From Desulfitibacter sp. BRH_c19 (GTDB lineage Bacteria; Bacillota; DSM-16504; Desulfitibacterales; Desulfitibacteraceae), in contig LOER01000034.1 of assembly GCA_001515945.1 (NCBI GenBank), positions 62,001-126,000 on the forward strand: a stretch of 64,000 bases of DNA. The letters run 5' to 3'. Positions 54,535 to 63,448 of the stretch are shown here, piece after piece. A model generated the notes under the pieces. The model made no database searches. It saw nothing but the letters and a program-made list of their open reading frames with translations, and was not told where the DNA came from. The first letter of the stretch is position 1. Each line of letters starts with the position of its first letter. The translations under genes and the position numbers were made by a program.

Positions 54535-55605
54535 TCACCTCTTTGTTTTGTGACTGTAAGATGGAAATGCTATCCATGTGTTTTTTATTACGTCGGTTAA
54601 TATTTTGGGATCTCTTGTCCAATGATTTTCTTGATATCTTCTATTTTTTAACGCTAATTCATTACTTCTACCAAATAACGTTTGAATTTCTTTCTCATAT
54701 TTTTCTAGAGATTTGTAACCTCGGTTACCGTTTTCAGTAATTATTGAAGCTGCAATTTCACCACTTATAATACCATTAGCAATTCCTGCACCTGTTATTG
54801 GATGGGTTATACCTGCTGCATCTCCAATTAGTATCACATTATTCTTTACGATATTTCTCAACAATCCACTTGCAGGTATCAATCCACCTGTGAATGATAT
54901 TATGTCTGAGCTATCAATCCGCAATCTTTCAAGAAATTTACCCCAAACATCCTTGATTCTTACACCTGATTTGCAGGAAATTCCAAGGCCAATATTTGCA
55001 GTTGGACCTTTTGGAAATACCCATCCATAGCCCATATAATAATCAGAGTGAAAATAAACCTGTGTGTTGTCTTGTTTTCTTTGTAACTTTATGACACATT
55101 GTAATGATTGTGCCAGGTGAGTCTTTTCTGTGGTTATATATTTTCTAGCAACTGAAAGGGGACCATCCGCACCTATTATATAGGTAGCCTCTATTAATTT
55201 GGTTTGTTCTTTCTTCTTAACCAGCAATAGGTGGTGATCGACATTTAAAACCTCAGAATGTAAGCTGAGGTTTGCACCATTATTAAGAGCTTCCTCCAAA
55301 TAATGCTTTTCAAAAAGATGTCTATTTAAAATATATCCAGGGGATTTAGTTACCACCATTTTACAATCTGGGAGATGAGTTTCTAAATGTTCAATTTCTT
55401 GACCGATTGTATCTTTAGGAATTTTACAGTAGTTATATAATAGTTTTGGCACAAACTCTGCACATTTCACAGGTGGTCCCAAGTTTGGGCGCTTCTCAAA
55501 AATAATTATATCTAAACCTTTTTTAGCTAAGCAGTTGGCTGCGGCTATCCCTGAAGGGCCTGCACCAATAACTGCTACATCATATTTTTCCTTCATGCTT
55601 AACAT
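54535..55605 (-). CDS. LipT-like FAD-dependent oxidoreductase (geranylgeranyl reductase family)
   Basis: 356 residues. The FAD-binding motif is VAVIGAGPSGIAAANCLAKK near residue 10, and the late NVILIGDAAGITHPITGAG is the second FAD motif. It resembles geranylgeranyl reductases but lies in a lipoate-assembly cluster, where a similar FAD enzyme, LipT, has been proposed to supply electrons or octanoyl handling. ATG follows GGAG. It overlaps the lipoate ligase gene by 26 bases. Its role here is from context. Confidence 0.72.
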   Translation of the reverse strand: MLSMKEKYDVAVIGAGPSGIAAANCLAKKGLDIIIFEKRPNLGPPVKCAEFVPKLLYNYCKIPKDTIGQEIEHLETHLPDCKMVVTKSPGYILNRHLFEKHYLEEALNNGANLSLHSEVLNVDHHLLLVKKKEQTKLIEATYIIGADGPLSVARKYITTEKTHLAQSLQCVIKLQRKQDNTQVYFHSDYYMGYGWVFPKGPTANIGLGISCKSGVRIKDVWGKFLERLRIDSSDIISFTGGLIPASGLLRNIVKNNVILIGDAAGITHPITGAGIANGIISGEIAASIITENGNRGYKSLEKYEKEIQTLFGRSNELALKNRRYQENHWTRDPKILTDVIKNTWIAFPSYSHKTKR

Positions 55606-57190
55606 TGCTCAAACTCCTACAAATAGTTGATTTTGATGTACTTTTTAACCTTATAACCTGCTCAATTAATTTCATGTTTAAGAATGTTTGGTTTTCGAAT
55701 GTGCCTATTTTAGCTTCTCTTTCTTTTCCTAAATCATAGCAAGTCGTATTATCAAGATTTATTAATATTCCAGGCATACCTATTCTTTCAAAATCATCTT
55801 TGTGTTTAGCATAGAACGCTTCACAGCATGATCCTATAAAGGAATTTGCACCTTCTTTTTTAAGCTTCCATAGTGTTTCTTCTAACATTTCATAATTTTG
55901 AATTGTAACTGGGAGCAAATCATAATCCTTTGCAAGCTGAAAGGCATCTCCGATGGAACATTGTTTACACACACTACACCCCTCTTTTTTTCGATATTTA
56001 CAAGTTGGTGTTTTTCCGCAATAAGGTAAAAGTAAAACTGATGGGTTATTAATGTTTAAAAAATCACCACAGACAGTAAAGATTGAATTAACATCTGATG
56101 AAGAGATACCTTCTTTCAACAAATCGACTTTTTTAACTGCATCCCAAATTGCATTTGTGAAATCAGATGCTGATAAACCGGGAACTCTCACAGAGTTCAG
56201 CTTAAAGAAATTAGTTATCGTTTTTCTTAGTTCCAGATTGTTAGCTGAGGAGTTCTTTAATAAACACTCCAAATCAAAAATAGCATTACGAGGATATACA
56301 AAAAAATCCCCAGTTATTAATATACTATTGATTCTTCTTGAAAGTGAATTTAAGACCAGGGATACTCGTATTAAACCACCTTTGTTTTTATACAAACTCC
56401 TTAATTCCTGGCGTTTTAAATTAGAAAATCGTATTTTGTTTATCCATTCATTGGATTTAAATCTCGGTAAAGCCTCTATATATAGTTGGTTTTCCTGGGA
56501 TGATAAAGGTTGATGAATAAATGTAGTTCCTAATATTTTGCTAAAACCCTTCTCAATCGCACTTTTAATATCCTCTAAAGGAGGTACATATCCTAGTTCC
56601 CATTTAAGACATGTTACTCTCTCTTTGACAGACTGAATCTCTTTGTCTTTTAACTTTTCAGTTGGTATTCTTAACGCCTTCAACATTACATCTACATCAA
56701 AATCAATCAGCAATGTTCCCTGAAACATAAATGCATTCTCTAGCTCTGTTCCTCCAGTACCAGATATTTTTCGTTTGTTTACTTCAATATCATTTCTGTA
56801 TCTAAAACGTGCATTTACCCCCAATATATTTAAAGCATAGCAGACCGCTTCACACATTTTTTCATAGAGATCCTCTATTTTAGAAGGTATAGCAGGATGA
56901 TCTTTGCTTGCAAATATTTCCCATCCCAGTTGTGTTTCATCCCAGAGCAATGCTCCACCACCCGTTATTCGCCTGTTCATTTCTATACCATTATTCTCGC
57001 AATAATCAATTCTAATTTCCTGTTCCATCATTTGATGATAACCTACTAATACACATGGTGGGCTAAACTGTAAAAACCTTAAGGTATTTGGCACCCAGTT
57101 ATTTGCTTTAGCTAATAAAATCGCCTCATCAAGTGCCATATTTTCAGCAGCATTCAATACACCTGTATCTAATAAACGCCAAGCTGTCAT
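55580..57190 (-). CDS. lplA: Lipoate-protein ligase fused to a DUF116-like domain
   Basis: 536 residues from ATG at 57190 (MTAWRLLDTGVLNAAENMA), behind AGGTG. Residues about 1-230 form an LplA catalytic domain (MNRRITGGGALLWDE, and the catalytic lysine in KRKISGTGGTELE). Residues about 235-340 resemble the accessory LplB domain. The last 150 residues carry a cysteine-rich block, CGKTPTCKYRKKEGCSVCKQC, and GSCCEAFYAKH, like DUF116. The DUF116 fusion is unusual. It probably attaches lipoate or octanoate to the GcvH-like protein next door. Confidence 0.78.
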   Translation of the reverse strand: MTAWRLLDTGVLNAAENMALDEAILLAKANNWVPNTLRFLQFSPPCVLVGYHQMMEQEIRIDYCENNGIEMNRRITGGGALLWDETQLGWEIFASKDHPAIPSKIEDLYEKMCEAVCYALNILGVNARFRYRNDIEVNKRKISGTGGTELENAFMFQGTLLIDFDVDVMLKALRIPTEKLKDKEIQSVKERVTCLKWELGYVPPLEDIKSAIEKGFSKILGTTFIHQPLSSQENQLYIEALPRFKSNEWINKIRFSNLKRQELRSLYKNKGGLIRVSLVLNSLSRRINSILITGDFFVYPRNAIFDLECLLKNSSANNLELRKTITNFFKLNSVRVPGLSASDFTNAIWDAVKKVDLLKEGISSSDVNSIFTVCGDFLNINNPSVLLLPYCGKTPTCKYRKKEGCSVCKQCSIGDAFQLAKDYDLLPVTIQNYEMLEETLWKLKKEGANSFIGSCCEAFYAKHKDDFERIGMPGILINLDNTTCYDLGKEREAKIGTFENQTFLNMKLIEQVIRLKSTSKSTICRSLSNVKHEGKI

Positions 57191-57218
57191 CAATTAACAC
57201 CTATCTTTCCAAATCATG

Positions 57219-57647
57219 CTATTCTTTGTCTTCACCCTTAACACGCTTTATTTCATCTAAAAGCCAGGGTTCAACTTCCTTTACCGTCATTAGTTCTTCC
57301 AGTTGACTTCTGTCTCTAATTTTTATTTTTACTAACCAACCTTCTTCGTAGCAATCCTCATTAAGCTTTTCTGGTTCAAACTCTAACTCTTCATTAACCT
57401 CAACAATTTCTCCATCAATAGGTGAGGTTACTCTTCCAACCCACTTTCCCGATTCTACTGACATAAAAACTTTGTCTTTTTCTACCTTCTTTCCAGGTTC
57501 AACTATATCTACAAATACAAATTCTCCAGCAAGTCTTACTGCAAAATCAGTCATTCCTAGAGTTATAAAGGTATCCTTATCTTTTATCCAAAAATGTTTT
57601 TTATCATAAAGCAATTCATCCGGTAATATATATCCTTTAATATCCAA
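57219..57647 (-). CDS. GcvH-like lipoyl carrier protein (LbpA-like)
   Basis: 142 residues of the GcvH fold. It starts MDIKGYILPDELLYDKKHFW, and the lipoylation lysine (about K68) lies in MSVESGKWVGRVTSPIDGE. The motif ESGKWVG differs from the ESVKAAS of GcvH proteins in the glycine cleavage system and resembles lipoate-binding proteins (LbpA) of sulfur-oxidising heterodisulfide-reductase-like systems. No gcvP or gcvT is nearby. TTG start behind GGAGG. It sits between the lipoate ligase and the GlcF-like subunit. Confidence 0.8.
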   Translation of the reverse strand: MDIKGYILPDELLYDKKHFWIKDKDTFITLGMTDFAVRLAGEFVFVDIVEPGKKVEKDKVFMSVESGKWVGRVTSPIDGEIVEVNEELEFEPEKLNEDCYEEGWLVKIKIRDRSQLEELMTVKEVEPWLLDEIKRVKGEDKE

Positions 57648-57661
57648 ATTGATATACCTCC

Positions 57662-58828
57662 TTATTTTTCTACATTTTTAATTGATTTTAATACTATTTC
57701 TGTTAAATCTAAAACTGTTATCCTAATCTTATTTTTTCTGCTTGCACTATGAAAAGTCCTTTTACATTGTTGACAAGACGAGACAAGAATTTCCGCCCCC
57801 ACCTTTAACACCTCAGATAACCGATTATTTGCTATACTACCTGACAACCCAGCATCAACGGATTCAAGGCTGCCACCTCCGCCACAGCAATTTGCGTTTT
57901 CCCTAGAAAACTCCATTTCCACTAATTCTAACCCGGGAATACTATTTAAAACACTTCTCGGTTCTTGATAGATACCTCCATTTCGTCCTAGATCACAAGG
58001 ATCATGGTACGTAACTCTTTTATTAAACTCTCCTAATTCTATTTTGCCAGCCTTAATAGTTCTATCTAAAAATTGTGACACATGACTAACAGTAAAAGGC
58101 AGATCTCTTTTAAGCACTTCCGGCCAATTCTTTTTAATAGTATTGTAACAGGAAGGGCAGGTGGTAACTACTTCCTCGACACCAAGATGCTTTATGTTTT
58201 CTACGTTAGCCGTAATTAATTCTTCACATTGGTCAAATTCTCCTGAACATATCAACGGAAACCCACAGCATTGTTCCATCTTACCCAATAATGAAAAATC
58301 AACATTAGCAATTTTTAGTATCTGCACGAAGGACTGAGGTATTTTGTACCCTATTGGAAATAAAGAACTGGTGCATCCAGGATAGTATAATAGTTTTGAA
58401 GGCTTTCCTATATTATTTTTGTATTCATCATCAAGAGAATCAAGCCATATTTCACGGCTTTGTGAATCTTCACCTGTAATATTTTTACTCTCTAGAATGG
58501 ATTGACTTAAAACCTGTAAATTTTCTGGATGCTTTTTCCTGCTAGCAATCTCTTTTCTTATTTCAGTCCATAGTCTCACAGTATCTATATCTGTAGCACA
58601 TACGTCCCTACATTTTCCACATAAAGTGCATTGAAAAATGCGTTCTATCTCATGCTTACTGAAAGCTTTATCTTTATCTAGCATATCCTTAACAATCTTA
58701 ATCCTCGCTCTTGGAGAACTTGATTCCCATCCTATTACCTTATGGATTGGACAATCAACTCTACAGTATCCACATCGAGCACATATCAAAGTTTCATTTA
58801 TCAAATCAGTATAGAAAGGTTTATTCAT
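57662..58828 (-). CDS. GlcF/CCG-domain iron-sulfur oxidoreductase subunit
   Basis: 388 residues from ATG at 58828 (MNKPFYTDL), favoured because GGGGAG lies nine bases upstream. Two [4Fe-4S] motifs are CARCGYCRVDCPIHK and CTLCGKCRDVCATDID. Two CCG domains include QCCGFPLICSGEFDQ and ANCCGGGGSLESVD. Such subunits pass electrons between a GlcD-type flavoprotein and a quinone, heterodisulfide or lipoyl group. It lies between the FAD subunit and the lipoyl protein. Confidence 0.85.
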   Translation of the reverse strand: MNKPFYTDLINETLICARCGYCRVDCPIHKVIGWESSSPRARIKIVKDMLDKDKAFSKHEIERIFQCTLCGKCRDVCATDIDTVRLWTEIRKEIASRKKHPENLQVLSQSILESKNITGEDSQSREIWLDSLDDEYKNNIGKPSKLLYYPGCTSSLFPIGYKIPQSFVQILKIANVDFSLLGKMEQCCGFPLICSGEFDQCEELITANVENIKHLGVEEVVTTCPSCYNTIKKNWPEVLKRDLPFTVSHVSQFLDRTIKAGKIELGEFNKRVTYHDPCDLGRNGGIYQEPRSVLNSIPGLELVEMEFSRENANCCGGGGSLESVDAGLSGSIANNRLSEVLKVGAEILVSSCQQCKRTFHSASRKNKIRITVLDLTEIVLKSIKNVEK

Positions 58829-58833
58829 ATCTC

Positions 58834-60273
58834 TCATCTCCCCTTTCCAATGCCTAAAAACTTACTTATTACGTTGGCACTCGATGAAGCAATCTGAAAA
58901 ACTTTTGGGTGTAACAATTTAGAATTCCCGTATATTTTCCCAGGATTCATTATATTTTTAGGGTCAATTAGTTTCTTTCGTCCCCAGATTTCCTTGATAA
59001 ATTTTGGTGAATAGGCCTTGTGTATATATACAGAATTCCATACTCCAATGCCATAGGGTCTACCCCCAAGTTTTATTGCACCATTATATACTTTTTGTGT
59101 TTTGGCCATTAGAAACAAATACTCTAATGATTTTGTTTCATCTGCATAATACATAAGCAGTAATACTATTCTATGGTCATCTAACATATGACCATAGGTA
59201 GCAGCTCTCTGTCCAAAATTCTCAATTAGTTTATAGTATTCACCTAAACTATTAATTGGAATTATCACTTCTGCTGCTAGTAGCGTAGGTCCACCCCTTT
59301 TTATTCTCAAAGACCGAAACCTTTCATTCCATTCATTTTCCCCTGTCTTATTTTGAACTATTTCACCATTTGTTTTAATAGCTATTTCATTTACAATCTG
59401 TATGCTTGCTTGTGTATTCTCATGTTCTCCCTGGCAACTTACCAGCAAAACATGATTCTCCTCATGGGCAGGATAACCAATCTTCTTTAACATATAATAA
59501 AAATCTGGATTAGACCAATGAACATTATAAGGAATGTCATCACTATTTAAATCTTCTATAATTAACAAAGCGTCCTGAATATCTTTAATATTTTTATATT
59601 CAATGGCAATATGAACTTCCCTTTCAGGAGTTCTTCTTACCTTAAATGTAATTTTGGTAACAATTCCTAATGTGCCTTCTGAACCAGCAAACCAGCTTAG
59701 CGGATAATCACTATCCACAGTAGAATTAATTATTTCTCCATGAGGAAGAACAACTTCTGCAGCTATTACCTGTTTATGGAATGAACCATATTTCAAGCTT
59801 CCAATACCATATCCCTCCATGGCAAACCATCCACCGACTGTAGAAGCCTCACCACTACTAGGTACTGAAAGAACTGTTAAATCATGCTTCTTTAGCTCCG
59901 CATTTAACTCTTTCCATGATGTACCTACGTAAACTTCTACTTGTAAATTATCCAAATCTATATTTATGATTCCTTTTAATGATGTTAGATCAACCACAAT
60001 TCCTTTTTGAGTAGGAACAGCATTTAAATATGCTGTAGTAGCACCCGCACGTGGTGTAACCGGTATTTGATCTTCATGGGCTGTTTGCAAAACTTGGACA
60101 ATCTCGTCTACACTAGTTGGGCGAATGACCATGTCCGGCATACTATTAAACAACACTTTACTTAAGATATCTGGAACAGGAGCTAAATCTCTAGTATAAA
60201 AGCTTCTTTCAAATTCATTACTTGTTGCATTGCCATTTAACTTTTTTTCCAATTCTGTTAGGCCTTCTGTCAT
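58834..60273 (-). CDS. GlcD-type FAD-binding oxidase subunit
   Basis: 479 residues. The FAD_binding_4 domain shows PVTPRAGATTAYLNAVPTQK near residue 75 and SVPSSGEASTVGGWFAMEGY near 140. The C-terminal FAD oxidase domain ends with DPKNIMNPGKIYG. It oxidises a 2-hydroxyacid or similar substrate and passes electrons to the GlcF-like subunit. The substrate cannot be read from sequence. It is the first gene of the seven-gene run. ATG behind AGGAGGG. Confidence 0.87.
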   Translation of the reverse strand: MTEGLTELEKKLNGNATSNEFERSFYTRDLAPVPDILSKVLFNSMPDMVIRPTSVDEIVQVLQTAHEDQIPVTPRAGATTAYLNAVPTQKGIVVDLTSLKGIINIDLDNLQVEVYVGTSWKELNAELKKHDLTVLSVPSSGEASTVGGWFAMEGYGIGSLKYGSFHKQVIAAEVVLPHGEIINSTVDSDYPLSWFAGSEGTLGIVTKITFKVRRTPEREVHIAIEYKNIKDIQDALLIIEDLNSDDIPYNVHWSNPDFYYMLKKIGYPAHEENHVLLVSCQGEHENTQASIQIVNEIAIKTNGEIVQNKTGENEWNERFRSLRIKRGGPTLLAAEVIIPINSLGEYYKLIENFGQRAATYGHMLDDHRIVLLLMYYADETKSLEYLFLMAKTQKVYNGAIKLGGRPYGIGVWNSVYIHKAYSPKFIKEIWGRKKLIDPKNIMNPGKIYGNSKLLHPKVFQIASSSANVISKFLGIGKGR

Positions 60274-60337
60274 GATATCCCCCTCCTACCGTTACCAAAA
60301 CTAGTCATAAACCTTTAGATATTTGCATTGGAAATTA

Positions 60338-60396
60338 AACTGGCTTCACTCCATTTGTTTTCCCATATATGCTATCAAGTTGGAGTGAAGCCAGTT
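60338..60396 (-). terminator. Large hairpin after the aldo/keto reductase gene
   Basis: AACTGGCTTCACTCCA (60338-60353) pairs perfectly with TGGAGTGAAGCCAGTT (60381-60396) around a 27-base loop. A T-rich tract (TTTAATTT) follows on the minus strand. It separates the aldo/keto reductase gene from the GlcD-type gene. Confidence 0.65.
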
Positions 60397-60444
60397 ACGT
60401 TAAACTATTAAAAATCTATATATAAAGGAAATAGCTAAATACGT

Positions 60445-61422
60445 TTAAGCCCAGTAATCGTGTGGCCATTTGTGGGCCTTAAGTCTTTCTATCACTTCCT
60501 GAGGTAACTGACCTTTATCTGAGGCACCGCAGTTACTACCGACGTGCTTTTCATTTCTCATTCCCACGATTATAGTTGAAACAGCCTCTTGGTTTAATGG
60601 AAAACGCAAAGCTGCTTCAGGTAAAGAAGAAGCATAACCTTCATCAATTAACCACTGTAGTTCCTTGGCTTTATCATATACTTCTTGTTTACGTTCGTCT
60701 CTAAAGTAATACTCCTGGAAGCTTCCTTCAGGAAATACTGAATCTAGGCCAACCTTTCCAGATAATGAACCTTCATCCAAAGGGCACCTTGCAATGATAC
60801 CTACATTATTTTTTAATGCTACTTTAAAAATATCTTCTTCTGGTTCCTGCTGATATATATTGTAAACAACCTCGCAAACGTCAAAATGTCCTGATTCTAT
60901 TGCTGGAATTCCATTATCTAGATTATTGTATGGGAAATTTATTGAAGCACCAAAGGCACCAATCTTACCCTGCTCTTTTAATAATGCCGCTGCTTCCTTC
61001 CAACCATCATCATTAACCCACTCATTTGTCCAAAAGTGGAACATCTGAATATCTATCTTTTCTAAACCTAAGTTTTTCAAGCTCTTTTCTGTACATTCAA
61101 TAATCCAATCTTTAGGATAAGCCCCGGAAATCGGAGTGCCCGGTTCTACGGGTCTCATAACGTCCTTACGGGGAATTTTTGTAGCAACATAAATTTTCTC
61201 TGACCTTTCATTTAATACTTTACCAATTAGCTGCTCACTATGACCATTCCCATAACCTAAAGCCGTATCAATAAAATTAACACCTAAATCTATTGCTTTA
61301 TGCAATCCCTTTAATGCCTCGTCATCAGACCCACCTTTCCACCAATCGCCACCAATACCCCATGCACCATAACCTATTTCTGAAACATTGTACCCTGTTT
61401 TTCCCATTATTCTATACTTCAT
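60445..61422 (-). CDS. Aldo/keto reductase
   Basis: 325 residues. The catalytic Tyr region is FIDTALGYGNGHSEQLIGK with the conserved Asp and Tyr near residue 52, VATKIP carries the lysine, and QMFHFW the histidine position. It reduces carbonyls with NADPH through a TIM barrel. The substrate is unknown. ATG follows GGAGG. Hairpin elements flank it on both sides, so it is probably transcribed alone. Confidence 0.85.
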   Translation of the reverse strand: MKYRIMGKTGYNVSEIGYGAWGIGGDWWKGGSDDEALKGLHKAIDLGVNFIDTALGYGNGHSEQLIGKVLNERSEKIYVATKIPRKDVMRPVEPGTPISGAYPKDWIIECTEKSLKNLGLEKIDIQMFHFWTNEWVNDDGWKEAAALLKEQGKIGAFGASINFPYNNLDNGIPAIESGHFDVCEVVYNIYQQEPEEDIFKVALKNNVGIIARCPLDEGSLSGKVGLDSVFPEGSFQEYYFRDERKQEVYDKAKELQWLIDEGYASSLPEAALRFPLNQEAVSTIIVGMRNEKHVGSNCGASDKGQLPQEVIERLKAHKWPHDYWA

Positions 61423-61474
61423 AAATGAATAGCCTCCTTTTTGATAAAAAACTTGTAAAATTGAAGTAAGATCT

Positions 61475-61702
61475 TAATTCAGGGGGAGATTCTACTCCCG
61501 CTGAATTTGACGCAGTTCTTAGCTTAGTAAATTGTTTTTTATTTGCTAAGGTTAGAACTGCTAATACAAAGTTAGAGCTACGAATGAATGACTTAGTTGG
61601 CGTTGTACTCCCACTTACGCCAGTATAAGTTAATTTTAGAATAAAATTTTACTTATACCAGTGCAAAGCTAGAAGATGCGAGACTTACACCAAGTTAGTC
61701 AG
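61475..61702. repeat. Hairpin-chain intergenic element, copy E
   Basis: It starts with hairpin AATTCAG..GGGAG/CTCCC..CTGAATT (61476-61507) and TTGAC, followed by the hairpin CAGTTCT/AGAACTG. Then comes a branched part: GACTTAGTTGGCGT pairs imperfectly with ACACCAAGTTAGTC. Inside lie CTCCCACTTA, a CGCCAGTA...TACCAGTGCAAAGC module with stem TAAGT/ACTTA, and TAGAAGATGCGAG. It fills the 280-base gap between the ECF ATPase and aldo/keto reductase genes. No coding sequence seen. Confidence 0.65.
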
Positions 61703-62569
61703 TTAAAGTTGTAATATCTTCTTTAAACATTCAATACCTTGCTCAACAGTAACAGGTATTTCTTCCATTGGCAGTTGAATATCGGGATCTTTGTGAAGCA
61801 AATACCCTAACTGTGCAACTTGTGGTGGATATACACATTTTGCTTCTAACAAGTCTACCTTTTGAAAGAACTTATTAGGTGGTTCAGACATCAATATTTG
61901 TCCTTCATCTAATAGTAATACTCTATCAGCGAATTTTAAAATTTCATCTGATCTGTGCTCAATTAGTATTACTGTCATGTCATGCTCTTTACGAAGTCTT
62001 TGTATAACTTTAAATACCTCCAGTTTACCAATGGGATCAACCTGAGAAGTAGGTTCATCTAAAACCATAATTTTAGGTTTTAGTATGAGGGATGCGGCAA
62101 TAGCTACTCTCTGTTTTTGGCCACCCGATAGATCACTAGGGGGCTTGTCTAAAAAACCCCTATCCAAATTTACTTCGTTTAAAGTCCACTCTAGCCTATC
62201 CTTTATTTCTTGTATCGAGAAACCTGCATTCTCTGCACCAAAGACTATCTCTTCTTCTACAGTTCCCCTAATGAACTGGGCATCAGGGTCCTGAAATACC
62301 ATACCAACTTTCCTGGCACATTCAGCAATGGGCATGTCAAAGGTATCTATTTCACCGTCTATCATCACTTTACCTTTCATAGATCCATTAAATCTATGTG
62401 GTATTAGACCATTCAGGCATCGGCAGAAAGTACTTTTACCTGCACCATTTTGACCCATTATACCTATGAACTCACCTTTTTTAATTTTCAATGAAATATC
62501 TTTAAGCACCCACTTCTCAGTATCTTTGTACTGCCAGGATAAATTGTCAATATCAATTATATACTCCAC
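61703..62569 (-). CDS. ECF transporter ATPase (EcfA-type)
   Basis: 288 residues. Walker A GIMGQNGAGKSTFCRCLNGL is near residue 38, Q-loop VGMVFQDPDAQF near 90, signature DLSGGQKQRVAIAASL near 147, and Walker B KIMVLDEPTSQ near 168. It pairs with the next ATPase. GTG start behind GGGGGGG, overlapping the next gene by 13 bases. Together with the membrane subunit it forms an ECF energising module for vitamin or metal uptake. Confidence 0.9.
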   Translation of the reverse strand: MEYIIDIDNLSWQYKDTEKWVLKDISLKIKKGEFIGIMGQNGAGKSTFCRCLNGLIPHRFNGSMKGKVMIDGEIDTFDMPIAECARKVGMVFQDPDAQFIRGTVEEEIVFGAENAGFSIQEIKDRLEWTLNEVNLDRGFLDKPPSDLSGGQKQRVAIAASLILKPKIMVLDEPTSQVDPIGKLEVFKVIQRLRKEHDMTVILIEHRSDEILKFADRVLLLDEGQILMSEPPNKFFQKVDLLEAKCVYPPQVAQLGYLLHKDPDIQLPMEEIPVTVEQGIECLKKILQL

Positions 62570-63411
62570 TTGCCGCCCCCCCTTTTCTTGTGAATCTTTT
62601 TAATTTCAGCAAATAATTCCGAAACGGTAAGTATGTCTGATTTTATACCTGATTCACCCATTTTTAAAACTAGCTCAGTAATTTGAGGAGGTGCAACGAA
62701 AGCTTCTTTTAATTTATCAACTTGAGTAAAAACGTGTCCCGATGGCCCATCCAATAATATCTTCCCACGGCTCATTACTACAGTTCTTTTTGCAAATTCT
62801 GTTGAAAATCTCATCTCGTGAGTAATAAATATTATTGTTTTTCCTTCTTCTTTGTTTAGTTTCTCAAAAAGTTTCATAAACTGATAAGCCATTTTATAGT
62901 CTTGACCAGTAGTAGGTTCATCCACTATCAATACCTTTGGTTGTAAAGCCAGTATTGCAGCTATAGCTACTCTCTGTTTTTCACCCATGGTTAAAAAGAA
63001 AGGATACTCATCAATTTTATCTAGCAACCCTACTGTTTCCAAAACTTCTTCAACTGTTTTAGCTATCTGATCCTTTGGCACTTTTAATAGTTTCAAACCA
63101 AAGGATACTTCGTCTCTTACACTTCTGCAAAACAGTTGCAAACTTGGATTTTGATATACATAACCAACAGTTCTTGCAAGAGTACCTAGTGGTTGTTCTT
63201 TTACACTTACTCCACCTATCAACACGTCTCCCTCTGTAGGTTTAAGCAGTCCGTTAAAATGCTTTACCAGAGTGGTTTTTCCAGAACCATTTTGTCCTAC
63301 AATAGATACTATTTCTCCCTCATAGATATCCAAATCAACCCCATAAATTGCCTTAGTGCCATCTGGATACTTATAGTGAACATCTTTAACACTTATAAAA
63401 GGCTGAGACAT
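62557..63411 (-). CDS. ECF transporter ATPase (EcfA-type), second subunit
   Basis: 284 residues. Walker A SIVGQNGSGKTTLVKHFNGL is near residue 36, YVYQNPSLQLF near 85, LTMGEKQRVAIAAIL near 142 (signature MGEKQ where the usual LSGG is altered), and VLIVDEPTTGQDYKM near 165. Signature change may alter ATPase asymmetry. It overlaps the other ATPase gene by 13 bases and follows the EcfT-type gene. Confidence 0.88.
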   Translation of the reverse strand: MSQPFISVKDVHYKYPDGTKAIYGVDLDIYEGEIVSIVGQNGSGKTTLVKHFNGLLKPTEGDVLIGGVSVKEQPLGTLARTVGYVYQNPSLQLFCRSVRDEVSFGLKLLKVPKDQIAKTVEEVLETVGLLDKIDEYPFFLTMGEKQRVAIAAILALQPKVLIVDEPTTGQDYKMAYQFMKLFEKLNKEEGKTIIFITHEMRFSTEFAKRTVVMSRGKILLDGPSGHVFTQVDKLKEAFVAPPQITELVLKMGESGIKSDILTVSELFAEIKKIHKKRGGGKWSI

Positions 63412-63448
63412 TTATCTATACCCCCTTCAGTTATTTTATTAGTGCTAT

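Noticed and set aside
57219-57647. Glycine cleavage H protein
   Set aside because: No gcvT/gcvP nearby and the lipoylation motif is ESGKWVG; a dedicated carrier is more likely, though not proven.
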